From Nostoc sp. UHCC 0926 (GTDB lineage Bacteria > Cyanobacteriota > Cyanobacteriia > Cyanobacteriales > Nostocaceae), in assembly GCF_028623165.1 (NCBI RefSeq), contig NZ_CP117772.1, positions 558,001-622,000 on the forward strand: a stretch of 64,000 nucleotides of DNA. Reading direction: 5' to 3'. Each line of letters opens with the position of its first letter. The stretch's first letter is position 1. Positions 1 through 9,540 of this stretch are shown in pieces. The notes below the pieces were generated by a model. That model ran no database searches. It was not told where the DNA came from and saw nothing but the letters and a program-made list of their open reading frames with translations. The translations under genes and the position numbers were made by a program.

Positions 1-322
1 AGCTAACTACTTAAGTATTAATACTGAGATTGTCTTGGTAGGCTTGCGATCGCTACATAACCAATTTTTCGGATTTTATTATGTAGTCCAAATGTAGTGC
101 AAAGCGTAAATATTTAGCAATTATCTGTCGAGAACTACTTAGATTCACGCGTTTAATTAGCTTTGGAAGTCCGATTAAAATGTATCACTAACTACTACTT
201 AAAAACCGTAATATTTTGATAAGAGATGGAGCAGAAAATAAAGATGAAGAACCATTAAGAGAATTTTTTTGCTAAAAAAGTGAGAAAATTAGGAGAAAGC
301 TTTTATAAATCAAATCAAAGAA
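1..322. other. Non-coding stretch upstream of a decayed transposase
   Basis: AT-rich sequence with no reading frame that resembles a gene. It contains one HIP1 site near position 47. It probably includes the left end of the IS1634-like element whose transposase begins at 323, but I could not identify a terminal inverted repeat by eye. Confidence 0.5.
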
Positions 323-1483
323 ATGACTGCTCAAAAAGAAGAACCATTCATTAAAAATTTGGCTCACTTAGGAATAGTAGCTGGAATTATTGATGAGATA
401 GGAATAGTAGAGAAAATCAATGACCTGCTAGGAACTGATCCGAGAGAAAGAGTTAATGCAGGGGAAGTTGGAAATGAATCAGATAAAGCAGCTTTTGGCA
501 AAATTTTAGTAGAGTATTCTAAGCAAATAAATTTGGAAAGTATTATGGTAGCTGATAGTGCGTTATATAGCGAAAATAACTTGAAGTTAATGGAGAATAT
601 AAAATGGATAAGTCGAGTACCGTTAACCATAAAAAAAGCGAAAAATTTAGTTAAAAGATTAACAAATGTAGAATTGAAAAAAACTGAACAAAAAGAATAT
701 AGTTATCAAGAAGAAAAAGTAACTTATGGGGGGATAGAGCAAAGATGGATACTAGTAGAAAGCCCAGAGAGGAAAAAAGCAGATTTAAAGAAGTTATCTC
801 TAAAAATTCAGTCAGAATCAATCAAAGTTACAAAACAAATAGCTAAGTTAGTAAAAGAGGAATTTGACCATTCATCGTCAGCAATGTCTAAAATCAAAGA
901 AATTGAATCAAAACTCAAATATCACCAAATCACTGAAATACAAATTATTCAGCATCAAACTAAAGAGCAAAAAGTCTTTTATAAAGTTTGTGCTAAATTG
1001 ATAGAAAGTCAAGAATTAATTACGGAAAATCAAAACTCTTCTGGAAGGTTTATTTTAGCAACTAATATTCGGGACATGAAAGATTTAGACGCTTCCGAAA
1101 TACTCAGAATATATAAACAACAGCAATCTTGTGAGCGGGGATTTAGATTTCTGAAAGACCCCTTATTTTTTGCAGATAGTCTTTTTGTGAAAAATCCTGA
1201 AAGAGTAGAGACAATGATGATGTTAATGGGATTGTGTCTTTTGGTTTATAATCTAGGACAAAGACAACTAAGAAGCTCTTTAAAAATCCCAGAAGCCACA
1301 GTTAAAAATCAACTAAATAAATTAACTGAATGTCCTACTTTACGGTGGATATTTCAATGTTTTCAAGGGATTCACGTTTTGATTCTGCAAGGAATTAAGC
1401 GAATTATTAATTTGACAAAAGAACGTTGTCGAATTTTACAATTCCTTCCTACTTTTTGCCATAAATATTATTTATTGGCTTAA
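323..1483 (+). pseudogene. IS1634-family transposase with internal deletion
   Basis: This is a DDE transposase of the IS1634 (IS4-superfamily) type. The first 45 or so residues are the DUF4277-like N-terminus (HLGIVAGIIDEIG, LLGTDPRE). The C-terminal half has the family's CERGFRFLKDPLF and NLGQRQLR segments. Family members are usually about 530-560 residues, whereas this one is 386. The N-terminal motif jumps at residues 47-52 (nt about 464-479) straight into the mid-protein KAAFGKILVEYSKQ segment, so roughly 150 residues, including the first catalytic Asp region, are missing. The frame is preserved across the junction, so the gene is an in-frame deletion derivative and very unlikely to be active. 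Confidence is high for the family and good for the deletion. Confidence 0.8.
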
Positions 1484-2075
1484 AAATATCTGATAAATTA
1501 TTGAACAAATTGTTCTAATAATTGAAATTAAATATTCTTATATAACTAGCTTTTAAAATAATAAAGCTGGACATTTTTCTGCATAATTTATTTTTTTTGA
1601 CTGTTATTTAGGTATCCAAATTATAATTTTATATTTTTTCTGAATGGAGTTTATTTATACTACTAGTTGAAGTGCGGAATGTGGGTTACAATTGCTGGTC
1701 ATTCATTCTGCGCTAATCCTTATTAGTTAAGTTTGTAGCTTTTCGTAATTCTAAAACGGTTGCTTCTTCTGATTTTATCGCTGCAAACCAGCTTGAGCTT
1801 CTTGAGATCAAGCGCACTGGCAGCGATGCCTGCGGCGGGCTACGCCTACGCAAGAAGCTCAAGTTCATCAAACCCAAAGCCCCTTAATTAGATATATACG
1901 ATCTGCCGTAGACAATCGCCTGCCTCTATCTTGCTGAGGCAAACGTGTTCTTGCGGCATTCAAAGGAACGCGAGTAGCGTCTCGTAGAGAGGATGCTCCT
2001 GCGATCGCTCTTAATTCTTAGAGGAAACCCAAGCGACACCAAATAGCCCGTCGCAGACATCGCTCCAAAACCGGA
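1484..2075. other. Intergenic stretch with dispersed cyanobacterial repeats
   Basis: No convincing gene. The stretch carries several short repeats seen elsewhere in the window: a GTGCGGAATGTGGG string near 1674 (again near 53718, with a variant near 8214), a GC-rich GCCTGCGGCGGGCTACGCC palindromic unit near 1827-1852, and an AGCGTCTCGTAGAGA unit near 1975-1991. They stand out as GC-rich islands in AT-rich DNA. Confidence 0.5.
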
Positions 2076-2321
2076 TCACTCTCCATCCGTAAGCTCTAAC
2101 TGATAAATCCGCATTGATAGGTATTCGTCCATTATCCGCCAGTAATACCCAGTAGGCGGCGACTGCACCCTACTACCACAGCGATACAAAAAGATTGGCT
2201 CGTCCCGCTTCGTCACTTTCTTAACTAGACTTCTTGGCATTTGTGGGGAAAAGGGGAATGGGGAAAGGGTCAAGGTATGGAATTTTCCCTTCCCCTTTCC
2301 CTTTAACATGCAAACATACAC
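2076..2321 (-). CDS. Hypothetical small protein, doubtful
   Basis: An 81-codon frame. Its last 50 or so residues look protein-like (LYRCGSRVQ, GYYWRIMDEYLSMRIYQL). Its first 30 codons run through a purine-rich repeat of G4A3-type blocks at 2240-2306 that is common in cyanobacterial intergenic DNA, so the start is unreliable. It lies downstream of the SDR gene in the same orientation, beyond a strong hairpin. It could be a remnant of a longer gene. I do not recognise a family. Confidence 0.25.
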   Translation of the reverse strand: MYVCMLKGKGKGKFHTLTLSPFPFSPQMPRSLVKKVTKRDEPIFLYRCGSRVQSPPTGYYWRIMDEYLSMRIYQLELTDGE

Positions 2322-2325
2322 CTCA

Positions 2326-2358
2326 ACATCTTGGCAAAAGTAACTTTTGCCAAGATGT
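2326..2358 (-). terminator. Perfect 15-bp hairpin downstream of the SDR gene
   Basis: ACATCTTGGCAAAAG at 2326-2340 and its exact reverse complement at 2344-2358 are separated by a 3-base loop. The hairpin begins 8 bases beyond the SDR stop codon. There is no long T run on the minus strand, so it may act as a terminator or as an mRNA-stabilising hairpin. The stem itself is unambiguous. Confidence 0.6.
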
Positions 2359-2366
2359 CTTTTGAA

Positions 2367-3263
2367 CTAGGCAATCCCGATGCCGCCTGTTACACCATAA
2401 ACTTCTCCGGTGATGTAGCTACCTTCTTGGGAAGCAAGCAACACATACACAGGAGCAATTTCCACAGGTTGCCCAGGTCTTCCGAGCGGAACTTCAGAAC
2501 CAAATTTCTCGATCTTGTCCTGGGTCTGACCACCACTCGGCTGTAGCGGTGTCCAGAATGGGCCGGGTGCGACTGCATTAACGCGCACTCCCTTCTCGAT
2601 CATCTGTTTGGCGAGAGATTTGCTGAAATTCTCAATGCCGGCTTTGGTCATCGCATAGTCAAGCAGACTCGCTGAAGGTTGATATGCCTGAATCGAAGTG
2701 GTGTTAATAATTGATGCTCCGGGCAAAAGATGTGGAACGGCAGCTTTGGTAATCCAAAATAGCGCGTAGAGGTTTGTCTTCATCACTTTATCGAAATGCT
2801 CAGTCGTGATATCGCTAATTGATGGGTAAGATGTCTGTGCGCCAGCATTGTTCACGAGAATATCTAAACCGTTCAAAGATTGCACTGCATCTGTCACCAG
2901 CTTTTGGCAAAAATGCTCGTCGGTGATGTCACCCGGAAGCGCAACCGCTTTGCGCCCTGATTGTTCAATCAATTGGATCACCTCTTGAGCATCAGCCTCT
3001 TCGCTCTTAAGATAGCCGATAGCGACATCAGCACCTTCCCGCGCAAATGCGATCGCAACAGCGCGCCCGATACCAGAATCGGCTCCGGTGACCAATGCCT
3101 TCCGACCTGCAAGCTTTCCAGATCCAATGTAGCTCTGCTCACCATGATCCGGTTGGGGCTGCATCTTTTGAGCAAGTCCTGGTACGGGCTGTGGTTGTTG
3201 GGGAAAGGGCGGAGCGGGATATTGCTGCCGGGGGTCTTGCATCTCTAATCGATCGGATTTCAT
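2367..3263 (-). CDS. SDR family oxidoreductase (YghA/Gsp39-like)
   Basis: A short-chain dehydrogenase/reductase of the extended-N-terminus group that includes E. coli YghA and Bacillus general stress protein 39; these are NAD(P)-dependent oxidoreductases. The proline/glutamine-rich first 40 residues are characteristic of this subgroup. The Rossmann motif TGADSGIG binds the cofactor, NNAG follows, and the catalytic Ser and YAMTK (YxxxK) are present. The C-terminus ends GVTGGIGIA, usual for complete members. I chose the ATG at 3263; a GTG one codon earlier is possible. The protein is about 298 residues, full length. The true substrate cannot be read from the sequence; sugar alcohols or aldehydes are typical guesses for the family. 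It is a single gene with a hairpin after the stop. Confidence 0.9.
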   Translation of the reverse strand: MKSDRLEMQDPRQQYPAPPFPQQPQPVPGLAQKMQPQPDHGEQSYIGSGKLAGRKALVTGADSGIGRAVAIAFAREGADVAIGYLKSEEADAQEVIQLIEQSGRKAVALPGDITDEHFCQKLVTDAVQSLNGLDILVNNAGAQTSYPSISDITTEHFDKVMKTNLYALFWITKAAVPHLLPGASIINTTSIQAYQPSASLLDYAMTKAGIENFSKSLAKQMIEKGVRVNAVAPGPFWTPLQPSGGQTQDKIEKFGSEVPLGRPGQPVEIAPVYVLLASQEGSYITGEVYGVTGGIGIA

Positions 3264-3534
3264 CACTGTGTTTCTTTTGATAGTTTTTGCAATTCAAGAC
3301 TTAAGTATCAAGCATTGAGGAGAACGATTCCTCACCCTTTGAGCAGAATAATGTTCCAGAGTATGCACCACTAAGGGCGCGGGCTAATTGATGCGCTTGT
3401 ATTTGTCATCAGGCAATATCACTTGAAAAGCCACGCTTAACTATTGCTTTTATCTCTCTATCGGCTAATACCCTAATTTCTCAATCAAAGCTACACTACC
3501 ATCGGAAAATGTCAAGATTTTGGGATAGCAGCAG

Positions 3535-4137
3535 ATGATTGATCTCTACACCTTCACCACGCCCAATGGACGCAAAGCTTCCGTCATGCTGGAAGAAGTC
3601 GAATTGCCCTACAATGTCCACAAAATTGACATTACTCAACAACAGCAATTTACACCTGAATACATCGCCATCAATCCCAATAGTAAAATTCCGGCCATTG
3701 TTGACCAAGAAACTGGGATTAAAGTCTTTGAATCGGGTGCAATTCTAATTTACCTAGCCGAAAAAACAGGTAAACTCTTACCCACTGAACAAAAAAGCCG
3801 TTTTCAAATCCTAGAGTGGCTGATGTTCCAAATGGGAGGAGTCGGGCCAATGTTTGGACAACTTAACCATTTTAAACGCTTTGCACCCGAAAAACTTCCC
3901 TATGCCATCGAACGTTATGAAAAGGAAACTTTACGCATTTATGGTGTCTTAGATAAACAAGTGCAAGACAATGAATTTATCTGTGGTAACTATTCTATTA
4001 CGGATGTTGCAACTTATGCGTGGGTAGCGATTTATGAATTTCAAGGTTTAACACTCGACAATTACCCAAATCTTAAACGCTGGGTGGAGATAGTGCAGCA
4101 ACGTTCATCTGTGCAACGCGGAATGCAAGTTCCTTAA
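3535..4137 (+). CDS. Glutathione S-transferase family protein (YfcG/YghU-like)
   Basis: A 200-residue two-domain GST. The thioredoxin-like N-terminal domain starts IDLYTFTTPNGRK, with the TPN segment found in Nu-class YfcG-type enzymes, and has the cis-Pro region NSKIPAIVD followed by ESGAI, which binds the glutathione gamma-glutamyl group. The all-helical C-terminal domain contains GNYSITDVATYAW. Nu-class members act as glutathione-dependent disulfide-bond reductases or peroxidases in the cytosol. The length and start fit the family, with a purine-rich stretch upstream of the ATG. It is monocistronic and diverges from the SDR gene across about 270 bases. Confidence 0.9.
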   Translation: MIDLYTFTTPNGRKASVMLEEVELPYNVHKIDITQQQQFTPEYIAINPNSKIPAIVDQETGIKVFESGAILIYLAEKTGKLLPTEQKSRFQILEWLMFQMGGVGPMFGQLNHFKRFAPEKLPYAIERYEKETLRIYGVLDKQVQDNEFICGNYSITDVATYAWVAIYEFQGLTLDNYPNLKRWVEIVQQRSSVQRGMQVP

Positions 4138-4190
4138 ATACAAGACCAGGGATAAGTCAACTTGGGTGATGATAAATTATTAAATAATTC

Positions 4191-4246
4191 AACCCGTTCT
4201 CATTCCCAAGCGTACTCATACTGCGAAGAAATAAATTGAACGGGTT
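4191..4246 (+). terminator. Weak terminator-like inverted repeat after the GST gene
   Basis: AACCCGTTC (4191-4199) pairs with GAACGGGTT (4238-4246) and is followed by TTTTA. The 38-base loop is long for an intrinsic terminator, so this is a tentative call. Confidence 0.35.
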
Positions 4247-5045
4247 TTTATTAGCGATCGCTTCTATTAGAAAGCTGCTTTAGATTATGCCAAAGGGCAG
4301 GAGGTTTAAAATTCATGGGTTTGAAAATAGTTTTAGCAGGAGTTGCCTTGGAGCATATCTAGACTGATGAAAGCAAGGATTTATACAGAATACATCTAGG
4401 ATATGTGGTTTTACGGAGTGTAGCCCTATATTTTTCCAGAAGCTATTAATAATCGCCTGTACCAGAATTTGGAGTGCTGAAAACAACCAGATGATTCACC
4501 ATTGGGTGCAATTGTGAATCTAGCTTCTACGGTGCAATATAAAACTGCCCTAGACGAAACTTGAGCAGTTTTTGATAGAAGTAAATTATATAGGAGACAA
4601 TTAATGTTGTCCCCAGTTTATCCATAGTAGATACCGTTATACAATACTCTTCACCTCAAGTTTCCTGCTTTACGCAAAAAACGAATAATCTTGAAGTTGG
4701 CATTACAAAGTTGAGAAATCAGCATCAGCCAACGTCTCATAAGCGACATCCGCAATTTTGAGCTTTTTACTTGGCGGATCACAGAATATGGTTGCTGGTA
4801 ATGGGGGGTGATGAACGGAAATCTGGAGATGGAGGAAGTAGCGATCGCTTTTAAAGCAAAGCGTAGCCAATCGATTCTCACGAGTATTGCCGAAAGTCGT
4901 GCTAATGTGGGGCGTTGGTAGGAAATCTTGGGTCAAGATTCGTTTTACAAGCTTTTTTAGGCTGATCCACCATTAAGACAGTTAGGTTAAATTGCAAATG
5001 AAATCATATCCCTGCCTAATTCCCCGATTTAGGTGTAAATCCAGG
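4247..5045. other. Gene-poor stretch
   Basis: No reading frame here resembles a known family on either strand. Short frames at 4651-4936 on the minus strand and a 37-codon plus-strand frame near 4811-4921 have no recognisable motif. It may contain a decayed gene, but I cannot say which. Confidence 0.4.
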
Positions 5046-5423
5046 TTAAGACTGCGGATTTTGCCGAATCCCTAACAAATTTCCGTCAATATCCTTGAAA
5101 TTGGATAATTGCACTCCATGACCGACATCTGTAATTGGCCCAACTTCAACTCCTTTTTCAGTCAGGCTTTGACGAGCAGTAACTATATCGTTGACAACAA
5201 AGGTATTAACGGTATTACCTGGTTCAACTGAGTTACTCAAGTTCAATCCGATTGCAAAGCGTGGAATATCAGGAAAACTAAACTGTCTCCAGTTAGGTGT
5301 GTCATATTTTTCTTGAGGAACTAACCCAAGCTTGGACTTGTACCACTCGGCACTAGCTTCGAGATTAGTAACGTCTAGTTTAGTAACAAAACTATATTCA
5401 CCAAAAGTGTTTTTCAATGTCAT
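5046..5423 (-). CDS. VOC family protein (glyoxalase/bleomycin-resistance fold)
   Basis: A 125-residue single-domain vicinal-oxygen-chelate protein: FVTKLDVTNLEASAEWYKSKLGL at the N-terminus, a central beta segment RFAIGLNL, and the C-terminal NFKDIDGNLLGIRQ, where DIDGNL is the hallmark of the second beta-alpha-beta-beta-beta motif. Family members bind a divalent metal and include glyoxalase I, dioxygenases and antibiotic-binding proteins. The specific reaction is not predictable. The length is complete and it stands alone. Confidence 0.85.
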   Translation of the reverse strand: MTLKNTFGEYSFVTKLDVTNLEASAEWYKSKLGLVPQEKYDTPNWRQFSFPDIPRFAIGLNLSNSVEPGNTVNTFVVNDIVTARQSLTEKGVEVGPITDVGHGVQLSNFKDIDGNLLGIRQNPQS

Positions 5424-5642
5424 ATTTTACTGTGCTAATCCAAAACTTTTGTAATATGGCTATTATAAGCTTTTTAGCATAATGTACTGCAAGCTTACCA
5501 ATTAATAGTAGTTTAGTTTTGCTCGTGTACTTTTACTCTAAAAGCAGCGCTTTTTCTAAAACACGCAATTTTTGAAGTAATCAAGGAAACGGGCTTAATT
5601 TCTTAAACGACAGGGGTTAGCGAGAGTTGTTGTAGGGATTAA

Positions 5643-6045
5643 TTACTCCAGTAAACTCACAGGGATATATGCTTGAAAACTCTTAAAATCTTTATCAGTT
5701 GTCATAATATACCAACCACGACGAGCGGCTACTGAACAGAGTAAAAAATCAGTGTTAGCTCCTTGAATGCCATTTGTACGACAAGTATTGTAGAACTCAG
5801 CAGCTAACTCATAGTCTTCGATATGTTAGCTCTAAATCACCAAAGGCACGCAGCGCATCTCTCAATCGAGTAAACTGTTGGGTATAACGAACTCCTAAAA
5901 GCACCTCTTGCCTGACAGCACCTAATAAAACGACTCGCTCATCAACAATTAGCTCACGCAGTTGATTGACAATAGGTGCTGATTGTAGTGAAGTATTACG
6001 CCGTAGTGCTAACGACCATACAGAAGTATCTACAACAACTTTCAT
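5643..6045 (-). pseudogene. vapC: VapC-type PIN-domain toxin, frameshifted
   Basis: The first 75 codons encode a PIN-domain start (VVDTSVW with the first catalytic Asp, then QEVLLGVR with the conserved Glu). The frame then closes at 5809. The remainder of a VapC continues in another frame from about 5825 to the TAA at 5643-5645: DYELAAEFYNTCR, GANTDFLLCSVA with the third acidic residue, and TTDKDF with the fourth. One extra base around 5820-5826 explains the break. Restored, the protein would be about 133 residues, normal for VapC ribonucleases, with all four acidic residues intact. The start overlaps the antitoxin stop in an ATGA. It is either a recent inactivating mutation or a sequencing error. 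Confidence 0.8.
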
Positions 6046-6251
6046 TGCTGGTGTCGCTGTTGTTTGTAATTATAATTTTCGTCGTAATCGATTTTCCCAA
6101 ACAAGTCCAGTACCTTCATCTGTTGACGACGTTGTACGTATTCACGTAAAGCTTGTTCGACCACATCACGTTCAGTTTGTTCAGTTTGTTGATGACTAAC
6201 AGCTAAAGCTTGTTGAACTAATGCTTCGTCGATTTGGAGATTAATTGTCAT
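6042..6251 (-). CDS. vapB: VapB-type antitoxin
   Basis: A 69-residue protein with a ribbon-helix-helix-like N-terminus (TINLQIDEALVQQAL) and the C-terminal VLDLFGKIDYDENYNYK segment typical of antitoxins partnered with PIN toxins. In the family the N-terminus binds the operator and the C-terminal tail wraps the toxin active site. It is the first gene of the pair and overlaps the toxin start by four bases (ATGA), the usual arrangement for translational coupling. The tail residues needed for toxin binding appear intact although the partner is frameshifted. Confidence 0.8.
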   Translation of the reverse strand: MTINLQIDEALVQQALAVSHQQTEQTERDVVEQALREYVQRRQQMKVLDLFGKIDYDENYNYKQQRHQQ

Positions 6252-6511
6252 GCACTTTTATTTGGTCAAACAGACTAGCTAAACTTATAAACGCAAAAAT
6301 CAAAGTACACTTCCTTAGTGTTGCAGACTAACTTCAGTTAGGCTAATGAACATACAGTGCCTTACGTTGCACTTCTACAAAAATTTTAACTCATTTTCAT
6401 TTTAACTAAAACTTGTAAAAGATAACAAACTCAGATAACTGAAATGTTGCTACGTTTGCGATCGCTGCGTTGATTTTGGGCATTTTAAAATAGCGTTTAC
6501 TGAAGAAAGGC

Positions 6512-6844
6512 ATGTTTAAAGGATTTAGTCGCCCAAAGAAGAAAGCAGTGCTTGAGGACAACGAACTGACTACAGCTATTGTACAGCATCCAATGACAGG
6601 ACTTTGGCAGACTTGGATATCATTTACCGGCCACGATATCGGGTGCATTACTGCCCATAATCAGCGAGAGGATGCTGGTAGAGTGGCTAAACAGATTGCT
6701 GATGCTTGGAGTGAGGGGAAATACAAAACTGGGTCAGAGGTAACAGCTTTTATTAAATCTCTGCCTACTGATGCTGTCATAGACCTATTGCCCCAAGATA
6801 TTGTGATGCAATTGAGTCAGCAGGCATTAACTGCAAGGAAGTAA
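6512..6844 (+). CDS. Hypothetical protein
   Basis: A 110-residue soluble protein with a basic N-terminus (MFKGFSRPKKK), a central GLWQTWISFTGHDIGCITAHN segment and a helical C-terminus (TDAVIDLLPQDIVMQLSQQAL). A GAAGAAAGG ribosome-binding site lies immediately upstream of the ATG. No signal peptide or membrane segment. I do not recognise the family. Codon use resembles the neighbours and the residue pattern looks like a genuine folded protein, so I take it as a real cyanobacterial gene of unknown role. Confidence 0.65.
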   Translation: MFKGFSRPKKKAVLEDNELTTAIVQHPMTGLWQTWISFTGHDIGCITAHNQREDAGRVAKQIADAWSEGKYKTGSEVTAFIKSLPTDAVIDLLPQDIVMQLSQQALTARK

Positions 6845-7205
6845 GAAAGAGCGAACGCTTTACATAGTACATCCAGAAAGCTGCACTCACAATCCCAATG
6901 CACCCTTGAGGTATAGTCCAGGTCTTGTTCAGCACCATATTAGGGACAGCTACTAATAAACATCAGACACCAGTCAATCACTTCTATATTTATTTTGAAT
7001 TATATTCCGGATTAGACTGATGCTTGGGAGTGTATGTATAAAAAAGAGAACTACATTCCCAGATGATTAACCCTCTTACCGCTTTAGAATCCTGTTGGCA
7101 TATTTCTCCTGGGTGGGATAAGGACATGCATCCAGTAGTAGTGAGAATGTTAGAAAAAGTTTTGTTGCCAATCTCAGACTTGTCAGGTTATTGCTGTGGT
7201 GTTGA
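6845..7205. other. Intergenic stretch preceding a hypothetical gene
   Basis: No confident gene. A 60-codon frame at 7063-7245 shows no family features. In the frame of the next gene, codons about 7134-7202 read like a signal peptide (KSFVANLRLVRLLLW) but end in a TGA directly before that gene's GTG. Confidence 0.35.
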
Positions 7206-7712
7206 GTGGTCAGGACAGCTACAGCCTGTACCCCTACTACTGTAAATGTCAGTGGCAAGGATGAGAGGAATACGACTCAAGCTCAAGCTCAAACTGTGCC
7301 TGATTATCCGCCGATGTATGACGTGGATATTAAAGTTTGTGGCAACATCATTGCCCGGCTAAAAGATGGAAAACGTTGTGTAAATCAACAATTGCGTTTG
7401 TGGGGCCCAGTAGGAGAGGCAAAATTAGTTCGTGCTGGTATTTCTCTGCCATCAGTTTCTAGCGTAGAGCATAAATTAGCGATCGCCTCGAAAGGTTGTT
7501 ATCCTGTTTATTCACAACCTTCCCAACAGCAGTTTTATTGGGCTAATTCCATTATTCAAGTCAACAGGGGAGAAACTACACCCACAGTCGAAGTCAAGGC
7601 AACTCAACTTTCAAACCAGCAGATTGATGAGTTAATGACTAGTAAACTTTCCAGTCGGACAATTACAACATTTGGTGGGGTGGGGTGCGAAGCTGCATCT
7701 TCGGTAAAATAA
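7206..7712 (+). CDS. Hypothetical protein, possible lipoprotein-like N-terminus
   Basis: A 168-codon frame beginning with GTG immediately after an in-frame TGA (7203-7205). The N-terminus has TATACTP, reminiscent of a lipobox cysteine, and the codons before the stop encode a hydrophobic, positively led stretch. The original product may therefore have been a secreted lipoprotein whose signal peptide is now interrupted. The body contains PMYDVDIKVCGNIIARLKDG, a cysteine-containing CYPVYSQPSQQQFYWAN segment and no recognised domain. Its length and composition are plausible for a real protein. The start is uncertain. Confidence 0.5.
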   Translation: MVRTATACTPTTVNVSGKDERNTTQAQAQTVPDYPPMYDVDIKVCGNIIARLKDGKRCVNQQLRLWGPVGEAKLVRAGISLPSVSSVEHKLAIASKGCYPVYSQPSQQQFYWANSIIQVNRGETTPTVEVKATQLSNQQIDELMTSKLSSRTITTFGGVGCEAASSVK

Positions 7713-8266
7713 AGCTTTTACGGTTGAGGGTGGGCGGGGAAAAAAGTTACCCCACTAAAATGTGGGGCTACTGTGAGAACCAGCAGGTAATTATGAAGCT
7801 TCAGCCAATCTAGCTGTACGTTGTTGTTTATATCCCAATTGAATCTACTATTCCTGCTACTATCCCTAAATGGTCAATATAAATGAAATTCAATATCTTT
7901 GGCACTAAACATGGCAACAGAATTTCCACAAAAATATCTGTTGAAATTTTCTCATTTTTTGTAAGGATTCAAAACGTTTTTTTATCTTTTTCTAGTCATT
8001 GAGGATAAAGCTTTCAATGATTTTAGAACCAACTTTGACATCAAAATAACCTAAGAACTCAAATTTTATACTTAGTCATAAATATTCAACTGCATATCTA
8101 AGTTAATCATAATAATTCCTATTTAGCTCTAATGAATTCTAGTCAATTCTCTCAATCATTAGTTCCTATGTACTAAATATATCCGTTTCTTTGGGATGTG
8201 ACAGTTGTGGGTGCAGAATGTGGGATTATACAATATACATTTTGGCAGTTTTTGACCCCTCTTTTC
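7713..8266. other. AT-rich intergenic region between convergent genes
   Basis: No gene seen. A short hairpin CCCCAC/GTGGGG at 7750-7755 and 7762-7767 lies 37 bases after the preceding stop and could aid termination. The rest is AT-rich with no clear structure. A GTGCAGAATGTGGG string lies near 8214. Confidence 0.5.
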
Positions 8267-9421
8267 TCAGGTCTTGTGAGAAATCCGGGGTAAGTCGTGT
8301 TTCTTTAGCAGGCACTGAAGATAATCGATAACTTGCTCAGAAGACAGATGGCTCATGCAAGGGTGATCTAGCACAAGACAGGACTTATTGCTAAAACTAT
8401 GCTCTTGACACAAGGTACATTTGAAAGTTGAAAACGCTATATGTACGTGAGATTGTCTTGGTTTCCACAAGTGTATTGGACTGGCTCCATCGCCATCAAC
8501 ATCATTGCCGAAGATAGCAATTGTCTGGCATCCCATCGCAGCTGCAATATGTAATGGCCCTGCATCTACTGAGATGAAGACTTTGGTTTGAAGAAATGCA
8601 CCTGCTAATTCTAACAGAGATGTCTGACCTCTAAGATCAATCAAAGCAGTAGTTTGTAACAACTCGTCTTCTATAGAACCTGCATTGTATAGCGTTTTCT
8701 GTATCTTCGGCGCACTGCCCACTAAACCGACACTCAATCCTTGTGCCGCACACCAATGAATCGCTTGCTGCCAAGCGTGAATCGGCCAGAGCTTGGCAGT
8801 CCGGGTGGCTGTCACATGAATTAGCACATCGGGTACAGGAAAATTAGGTTCTTGACTGGGCAGTTCTAGCTTGAAAAAGTCGGTTTCAACATAGGCTAAA
8901 CGACAGAAGATTTCCCCAATGTAGTTGCTCTGAATCACGCCTTGATGCCGTTCGACCAATTCAGAACTATTCCAATCTCGATCCTGGAGCAGGCGTTGAA
9001 TTGAATTCGCATTTTCACCTCCATCAAGCTTTTTCTGAAAGTCTTGTGTCAAAGCCGCTCCTGTCACATACAGTGGACGTAGGGCAGTTGTCATCACTAG
9101 GTTAATGGGGCTGAATTCATCACAATTAATCGCTAAATCGTAAGAGCCTGCAACTTGTTGCCGTTGATGCACTACTTGAGCTAACTGCGCTAAGATATCA
9201 TCACGATCGCTATACAGAGAAAAGCGCCAATCAATGTAGGGACAATAGAGTTCAAAGTCTTGGGTTACGTCACTGCCAAAAAAATCCAATGTGCAATCTG
9301 GATATTTTTCTTTCAAGCCTCGCAGCAAGGGGGTAGTTACTACATAATTGCCAACTTTGCTGGAGCCGAACACGGCAAGATGGGGATGTGGGCGTAAGGA
9401 TTGATCGACAAAGACTTGCAT
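8267..9421 (-). CDS. Glycosyltransferase family 9 (heptosyltransferase-like)
   Basis: A 384-residue GT-B glycosyltransferase of the GT9 family, which transfers heptose-like or other sugars from nucleotide donors in the cytoplasm. Early in the protein is VFGSSKVGNYVVTTPLLRGLKEKYP, the acceptor-side motif of heptosyltransferases. The C-terminal donor-binding part has VFISVDAGPLHIAAAMGCQTIAIFG, the characteristic D-x-GPxHxA motif. The C-terminus carries an unusual cysteine cluster (FKCTLCQEHSF, KSCLV, HPCM). It is the last gene of the minus-strand operon that begins at 20244, so it probably glycosylates the NRPS product or a lipid-linked form of it; that role is inferred from position only. Confidence 0.8.
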   Translation of the reverse strand: MQVFVDQSLRPHPHLAVFGSSKVGNYVVTTPLLRGLKEKYPDCTLDFFGSDVTQDFELYCPYIDWRFSLYSDRDDILAQLAQVVHQRQQVAGSYDLAINCDEFSPINLVMTTALRPLYVTGAALTQDFQKKLDGGENANSIQRLLQDRDWNSSELVERHQGVIQSNYIGEIFCRLAYVETDFFKLELPSQEPNFPVPDVLIHVTATRTAKLWPIHAWQQAIHWCAAQGLSVGLVGSAPKIQKTLYNAGSIEDELLQTTALIDLRGQTSLLELAGAFLQTKVFISVDAGPLHIAAAMGCQTIAIFGNDVDGDGASPIHLWKPRQSHVHIAFSTFKCTLCQEHSFSNKSCLVLDHPCMSHLSSEQVIDYLQCLLKKHDLPRISHKT

Positions 9422-9540
9422 ATCACGGATTTTTTACAAATTTTTTAAGTTATTTTTAGATGATGTCTGACAACGACTTTCCAAATATTCTCTTAGTACA
9501 GCTTTGCGTAAAATCGTGGTGAATTGAGGGTTGAAATTTA

